Below, one piece after another: positions 58,510-64,000 of a DNA stretch of 64,000 nucleotides (within the stretch, counting starts at the first letter, position 1; each line of letters opens with the position of its first letter). The position numbers were made by a program, and so were the translations under genes. The stretch comes from Blasia pusilla (taxonomy: Eukaryota; Marchantiophyta; Marchantiopsida; Blasiales). A model generated the notes under the pieces. The model searched no databases. It saw nothing but the letters and a program-made list of their open reading frames with translations, and was not told the DNA's origin. The stretch covers positions 33,976,001 through 34,040,000 of the forward strand of contig CM114271.1 in the NCBI GenBank assembly GCA_050084515.1, read 5' to 3'.

Positions 58510-60949
58510 CTTTCCCAAGGTCTCAAAGTACACTTGAGAGAATCTGCCAACAACATGGACAAAATTACATAATTTAGTGTCTTTGCGACTATCTTGGGAT
58601 CACAATGCGGCGAAGGTCTAATTTCTCTTTTCAGTGCTTGTTGTGTAGTATGCTTGAGTAAATCTACAATGTCTTGTTGCCGTTTGCATTGTGCTTTCAA
58701 TGCAATTAGTTAATGCCTTTTGGTTGAAGATATTGTTTGTCCCTCCTGATTGTGATGCTTATCATATTGTTGCTCGGGAAGCAAGTGAGAGCCTTGATTT
58801 TCACCATCTATTCTCGATCTCTTACATCATGGACCATCTAAATTTGGCTAAAGGTCTTACTCCCTAGAATGTATGGGTAGTTTGCACGACGACTCCACAT
58901 CATTTTTTATCGAGAGAGATTTGAATCTAGGAAGAACTCTTAATCGATTGTAAGTAAACTTATCAAGGGAATTCGGATCTCCCTCCATTATCCCTAGAAC
59001 TTGTAAAATACTGAACACACTCTGTGATTTACATGTTTCTCTTTTCTATGAGGGAAGGAGTGGATGGAGTTGGAGGTGGAGATGTACGAGGGGTGACAAG
59101 AGCACAAATCTACGGAGCAAGAGAAGGATATCGTGCCAAATCGATAATTTCAATAACTTTGCATTCTACTATATCAAGGATTATCCAAGGTTCCATTCTA
59201 GAAGAGGAAAGGTGCTATAGACCTCGAGCCAAATCCCAAAGTAGGTGATAAAATGAGGTTTTGATTTTAGACTTATTAATAAAATATGAAAGGGACATGC
59301 ATGAGGGGTTCTTGTGCAAATATCCCACTCTCCCGCCCTCCCAAAATTCTCACTTGTGTAATATCCCGCTCTCAAGATGAATCAAATCCAATAATCTTGA
59401 TGGGATTCAAATCACGACGCTAACAAATGGTAGCTTCTCTAACTATTGGGATTGCACTACAATGTGTGCTTGATGCAATACGTAGACCACCCTCAATTTG
59501 AAGGTAAGCAGGAACACCTCATCTCATTCTTTTTTTTAATTTAGATAAAATTGAAGCGCACAATTACTACGGGCAGATTAGATTTATCGTTGGTTCGGAA
59601 ATCAAAGAGATAGCTCCCAACACAAGGATCTACAAAGCTGCGTGGAGGCTTCGTGGGAGAAGGAGCATGAATTCAGAAGATTATTTCAGAATATTGACCA
59701 TTTAGAGGAAATTATTATAGGAAGATCGGATCGATGAAAGAAGGAGATTGAAGCGAGTATAATTGTTACATGCTTTGAATGCAACTTGGGGGGATGGATA
59801 TAGATAGGACAACACCTCATCATAATATAAAAAATGTGGAGAATTGAGATCATAATGGTGGAACTCGTGAGGGTCGTAATTGATGGATTCCTTCGACACC
59901 ATGGATTACACTCGGGTATCAATCACCTTCCTCAAGTTTGGAGACTACTAGTTGAAAACCATCTTTCATGTTTGGTTCATACGCTGAAGGAGGTTTCAGC
60001 TTGAGATGGCATTCTATATATTATGTCATCTCTTGACCTCTTACTAATTATTAACTGAGTTAGATGGATTGCATGTCTATTTTTTATAAGCTTGTTGTGC
60101 CTTCCCTCACTTTTTAATTATCAAACATCTGTTGATCAGGTAGGATGCTTTAGCAAGAAATTGCTTGTTTTAAAAACTTTCTTCAAGGATTGATGAAGAA
60201 ACTATATCATGTTACCTTTACTCTCATGTTGGTAGATGAAGGTGTCATAGTGTTGAGTATTTTACCTAGAACAAGATTACAAGAAGCGCGCAAGATGCTC
60301 CCTATTTATCAAGAGACCATCAACCTTCCGAAGAGATCTCTGCCAGTCTTGAGTGTTGTGATTCAAACTAAGCCAAGTGAGATTGTCACAAGAAAAGTGG
60401 AAGCTTTGGTTGAAGATTGGAAAGTCCCTTTAGTGTTGCTTTGTGGAAATTATTTTTAGGGAGTTCGGATCGATGAAAGAAGGAAATTTAAGTGAGTACA
60501 ACATACTTTGAGTGAACCTGACAAACCATGAAACAAAATTGTTATGCTGCATGGTTATCCGCGACCAAGGGTGATGGGAGAGAGTAAGAATTCACAGGTA
60601 TGTTGAGGCGCTGCCAAACATTGAGGAATAAAATGAATCACTTTGATGAGTTTTTTGGAAAAGATGTAATGAGCATGATCAATGTATCGTTGGGTAATCC
60701 TGAAAATTCATCAACGTTGATTCCATTCATCATTTTTCCTTAACTGATATTCCTCATCTGCTGTAATAGCATCAATGCGCTATTTTGGAATCTTGAAAGT
60801 CATAGAGGCGATTAGGATTGTCCGTTCTAATAGCCTCAATGTGCACAAGGACCGTGATCAGGATTTTGATTGCATAAATCTCCAACTAGACTTCTCCAAT
60901 CTTAGCGAGCCACAAATTATGGAAGGTTGACATCCTAACACCAAGGCAT
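58510..60949. other. intergenic with one unassigned open stretch
   Basis: No supported gene. 60190-60459 (+) is open for 89 codons and reads naturally (LPRTRLQEARKMLPIYQET, EIVTRKVEALVEDWKVPLVL) but I do not recognise it, and no splice partners are evident. Confidence 0.35.
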
Positions 60950-61556
60950 CTATACATTAATAGTTTTTATAGGATGTCTAGTCCCTTGGGCCATTCTTGG
61001 GTACTTGGGCCCCAAACTTCCGAAGCATTTGAAGTGGCTCAAATGACTATCCACTTGAAGAGGTGGAGTTTTTGTTGTGTGTACCACATGTCTTCTCTTG
61101 CAGTTGGATTTCAGTAGGTGAAAAAGTTTCATCTCCACGTTAGCCAATTTTTATTTGCTTTGAGCTTAACCACGAAGTATATTTACTTGTCAACAATCTC
61201 AATACCTTCTTTGTTCTCACCTTGTCTATAAGTTAATGTGTGCAAATGTTGTGTTGTTGGTAGTATAGATCTAAAGATAACTACTTTGGTCTTTTGTAAA
61301 TTGACCTCTACCCCTAATCTACTGCATAATCCCCAAAGTGCATTCAGATATGGTTATAGACTGATTTTTGGGACATCAAAATGATGTCCGCAATTTTTTT
61401 GGGGAATATTCTGAAATTGGTCGATTCAAGCAGGTCTCTATTTACCTCCTCAAGTTCATTTATGTAAACTCCTAATATTGTAGGAGGCAATAGGCGGCCT
61501 TGTTTGACTCCAATGTTAGACAACAATGTCTTTGATTGTGGTACTGAATCAACCAA
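60950..61556 (-). pseudogene. LINE reverse transcriptase remnant
   Basis: 61556-61344 (minus) gives SNIGVKQGRLLPPTILGVYI and KIADIILMSQ, matching the G-V-K/R-Q-G-C-P-L-S-P-x-L-F box and the YADDIxLLS box of non-LTR reverse transcriptases. The cysteine and the first catalytic Asp context are mutated. The following minus-strand sequence to 60950 is degraded but has LINE-like phrases. It lies just upstream of the prolyl oligopeptidase fragment, in opposite orientation. Confidence 0.6.
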
Positions 61557-61683
61557 TTTTTGCTAAAGGGAAGGTTCTTGATCAATACGAAGGGTTGGGT
61601 ATTGATTGAAGTATCAAGAAAGACGATCAAAGTGATTTAGAGCTCATTTTCATGCCTTTGTATTTCCGCCATCAAATCCTATA

Positions 61684-62552
61684 TTGGTGGAAGGGGATGA
61701 GATATTATGTGATATTTCCTCACAGTATTATTGTCAACAGTATGAGGTGGTATCTGTAGATGGAGTGTTGGTGCCCCTAATTGTAGTACATTCAACTAAA
61801 GTGCAATTGGATGGAGAGAACCCTGCCATATGCATGCTAATAGGCTATGGTGCCTACGGCAAGCCAATGGAACTAGAGTGGTGTAGTGAATATCTTAGTC
61901 TGTTGGACCGGCAGTGGGTCGCAGCATTTGCATATGTAAGGTACTCTTTTTCTTGCCCTACCTTCTTCACTGGGGTTGTTTTTGTTAAGTTGCAAGAGGC
62001 ACTACGCAAACAAAATTCTCTGACTTCATTCACGTTTCAATTTGCCTTATAGAAATATGTAGGAGAAATAGCCGTGGGACCCCGACATTGTGGCATCGGA
62101 AGACTAATATGAAATTTTTTTCTCCATGTAGGGGAAGTGGAGAATTGGGGAGATTATGGCATCAAGCAAGGAAACTTTTGCAAAGAAGAACTCTCGTAGT
62201 GATTTTATTGCATCTGCCAACTTTCTCGTTGAGAAGAACTATGCTCATCGGAGAAAACTTTGTGCTATGGGTATAAGTGTTGGCGGTCTACTAGTAGCCA
62301 ATCCCATGAATCAACACCCGGATCTATCCCAGGCAATTATTCTTTAGGTTTGCATGAATGTTGGAGTGGCGGGACTAACCACACTACTACATCTAATTGA
62401 TGAAGGATGATGTTGTGGTAGTGAATGACCCAATTGTCGCTATACAAGTGTAGAATGAATAATGATTTCTTATGCCCAGATAAGTTATTGAATTTCCTAT
62501 GGGTTATGTTACAGGTTCCCTTCTTGGACATCAACAACACTCTCTCAATTTA
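61684..62552 (+). pseudogene. prolyl oligopeptidase family (S9) gene fragment
   Basis: Serine peptidase that cleaves short peptides. Exon 61684-61940 has YEVVSVDGVLVPLIVVHSTK and MLIGYGAYGKPMELEW. A 191-bp intron (GT at 61941, AG at 62130-62131) leads to RGSGELGRLWHQARK, in phase. A frameshift near 62170 then gives DFIASANFLVEKNYAHRRKL and MGISVGGLLVANPMNQHPDL. The nucleophile motif reads Gly-Ile-Ser-Val-Gly-Gly, fitting the GxSxGG signature. A TAG at 62345 and a second intron (62348-62514) precede VPFLDINNTL, also typical. The N-terminal propeller and the catalytic Asp/His part are absent, so this is a broken remnant. Confidence 0.75.
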
Positions 62553-63564
62553 AGTGGTCTTTTCAACCTGCTTACAATCATTACTTCATAGTTGGATACA
62601 TTCTATAATAAATACAATTTTCTTTGGGATAACTATTTACAAAAATGGAGTGGGTGGTCTTCTATCAACACGGCCCCCCAATGAAGAACGTGATTTTTTT
62701 AGTAATTTTTGTACACCGTTCCCAGCTACACAAGTGGACATGCTCTGCAATTATAAAATTGCACTCAAGTTAAGGGCAGAAAAGTGTGTCTCCGTCCAAA
62801 CTATAAACTACCAACATTTTCACCGAAGTTTTTTTATATCACTTAATCTTGGCCTCATACAAATTTAACTTTTGTAAAGTTTCTACTTATATCATATTCC
62901 AGGCTTAAAAAGAGGATAGAACCTATGAAGGAAAGGTCAAGCCTTGTCCCTTGTCACATCTTAAGTTCTAAGCAAGTTGTAAGTTGTGGTGTTCGTGGTT
63001 TCTAAACAAGACTTCTATGTGTGATATTGTCATCCACTTTTGGTCATAATGTAAATTAATGGCACTCGAGGTAATCGCCAACAAAAAATAGTTGCTTTGG
63101 TGTGGTGTGGCTCATAGTGTTGAAAAGGTTATACTATTTGAAGATGGCGGAGTATGAGCACGAGTTACAAGCAGAAGTTGTGCAAGATGCTAAAAGCCTC
63201 GTGAATTCGTCTAAGAACATGCAATGCCCAACTTTTAAAACTGCACAAATTTTGCAACCTTGAAACTCATATTGGTGATCATATGAAAGCATGGCAATGA
63301 GAGGGAGAAACTCTGATAACGTGAAAACTAATGCCAGTATGAACTTACATAGGTATTTATAGTCTTATCCCTGGTTGCACTCTTACGTGCAGTGTTCGAA
63401 TGAATTGTTGTCCAAATGAGTGATTTTTTTAAACAAATTTTGTATTTTTAAAATAAATAATTTTGGTGGATTAGTGATTTTTTTCACTCCAATAAGCTCT
63501 TGATCATCATCGACATCTAAGTTTATCATTCTTATGTCTTGTACTTCAAGATTTTTCTATTCAA
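62553..63564. other. intergenic
   Basis: AT-rich, no supported feature. Confidence 0.45.
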
Positions 63565-64000
63565 TTGTTACAAACTAACATAAAAAAGAGCATTGCCCAA
63601 CTCGATGTGGTTGTAGTGCTCGGAGATATCTTAAGTGAGGAGGCAAGTAAGTACGGTGATTTCCAAAAATCAGCTCTCGTGCAAGGCATGCAAGATTTTC
63701 TCAACAAGTCAAGGATAGGAAAAGATATTTTTTATCGAGATTCCAGTGTACATGACATGTAATTAGCAAACTTGTTTTTTGTCATATTGTGCCCTTCAGA
63801 TGTACCCCCTACAGATTTCTCTAAAGTCAACAAAGGCTCAAGAATTCTCTAGACCAATCGTGTATTACAATGGAGATAAGTTGTTAAATCCTCAGTCATG
63901 TATCAAAAGCTTAGTAAGCATGTGGGCACTATTGAAGACTGAGTTGCAGTCAAGCTCATCAGACATCCAAAAAACTACATTCGGTACTCACACGAAGTAG
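63565..64000 (+). other. unrecognised coding-like stretch at the window edge
   Basis: 63565-63762 is open and gives TNIKKSIAQLDVVVVLGDIL, SEEASKYGDFQKSALVQGMQ and RIGKDIFYRDSSVHDM, with amphipathic helices and natural composition. A second open stretch from 63779 in another frame contains PIVYYNGDKLLNPQSCIKSL. I do not recognise a family. It may be an exon pair of a gene that continues beyond 64000, or a pseudogene. Confidence 0.35.

Overview
The window looks like nuclear DNA of a land plant (or close streptophyte relative) with a large, gene-poor, transposon-rich genome. The evidence is a plastid-targeted, five-exon porphobilinogen deaminase gene, GT-AG introns, a chromovirus LTR retrotransposon primed by initiator tRNA-Met, and several solo LTRs with target-site duplications. 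A non-seed plant (lycophyte, fern or bryophyte) would fit, but the species cannot be fixed from sequence alone.

Layout. 1-1563 is flanking DNA with little that can be supported. 1564-22722 is a nested pair. The outer element is a decayed Ty3/gypsy chromovirus (5' LTR 1564-2565, tRNA-Met primer site, gag, protease, RT/RNase H, integrase with chromodomain, polypurine tract, 3' LTR). A second element of about 13.8 kb (8473-22310) has split its 3' LTR. That inner element carries two divergent genes. The minus-strand gene (16602-11835) encodes a protein with a beta-class (N4-cytosine/N6-adenine type) DNA methyltransferase fold whose catalytic motifs are degenerate. The plus-strand gene (about 18.0-21.9 kb) resembles a Mutator-like transposase with a zinc-binding N-terminus, a DDE-like core and a C-terminal SWIM finger. 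The inner element is studded with about 35 copies of a roughly 27-bp palindrome, arranged in arrays of about 65-bp period.

22758-23462 and 24456-25486 are solo LTRs of two families, both on the minus strand. 25.5-33 kb holds only remnants: a retroelement-associated domain and an ARM-repeat pseudogene whose two halves lie in opposite orientation. 33016-37077 (minus) is an apparently spliced gene of unknown function with at least nine consistent exons. 41318-43641 (minus) is an intact porphobilinogen deaminase gene, the one confidently functional gene here. 48222-58505 is a second Ty3/gypsy retrotransposon with gag (two zinc knuckles), a protease-like region, a C5-cytosine DNA methyltransferase domain placed between protease and RT, then RT, RNase H, integrase and a terminal PHD finger. 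58.5-64 kb is mostly anonymous, with a LINE RT remnant, a broken prolyl-oligopeptidase-family gene and an unrecognised exon at the right edge.

The main result is that two unrelated mobile elements in one window each carry a DNA methyltransferase of a different chemical class, in elements otherwise decayed. Many in-frame stops have the C-to-T (CAG to TAG, CGA to TGA) signature expected from deamination of methylated cytosine. This suggests elements that encoded tools to act on DNA methylation or chromatin while being silenced by it. No RNA genes, CRISPR arrays or prokaryotic features were seen.
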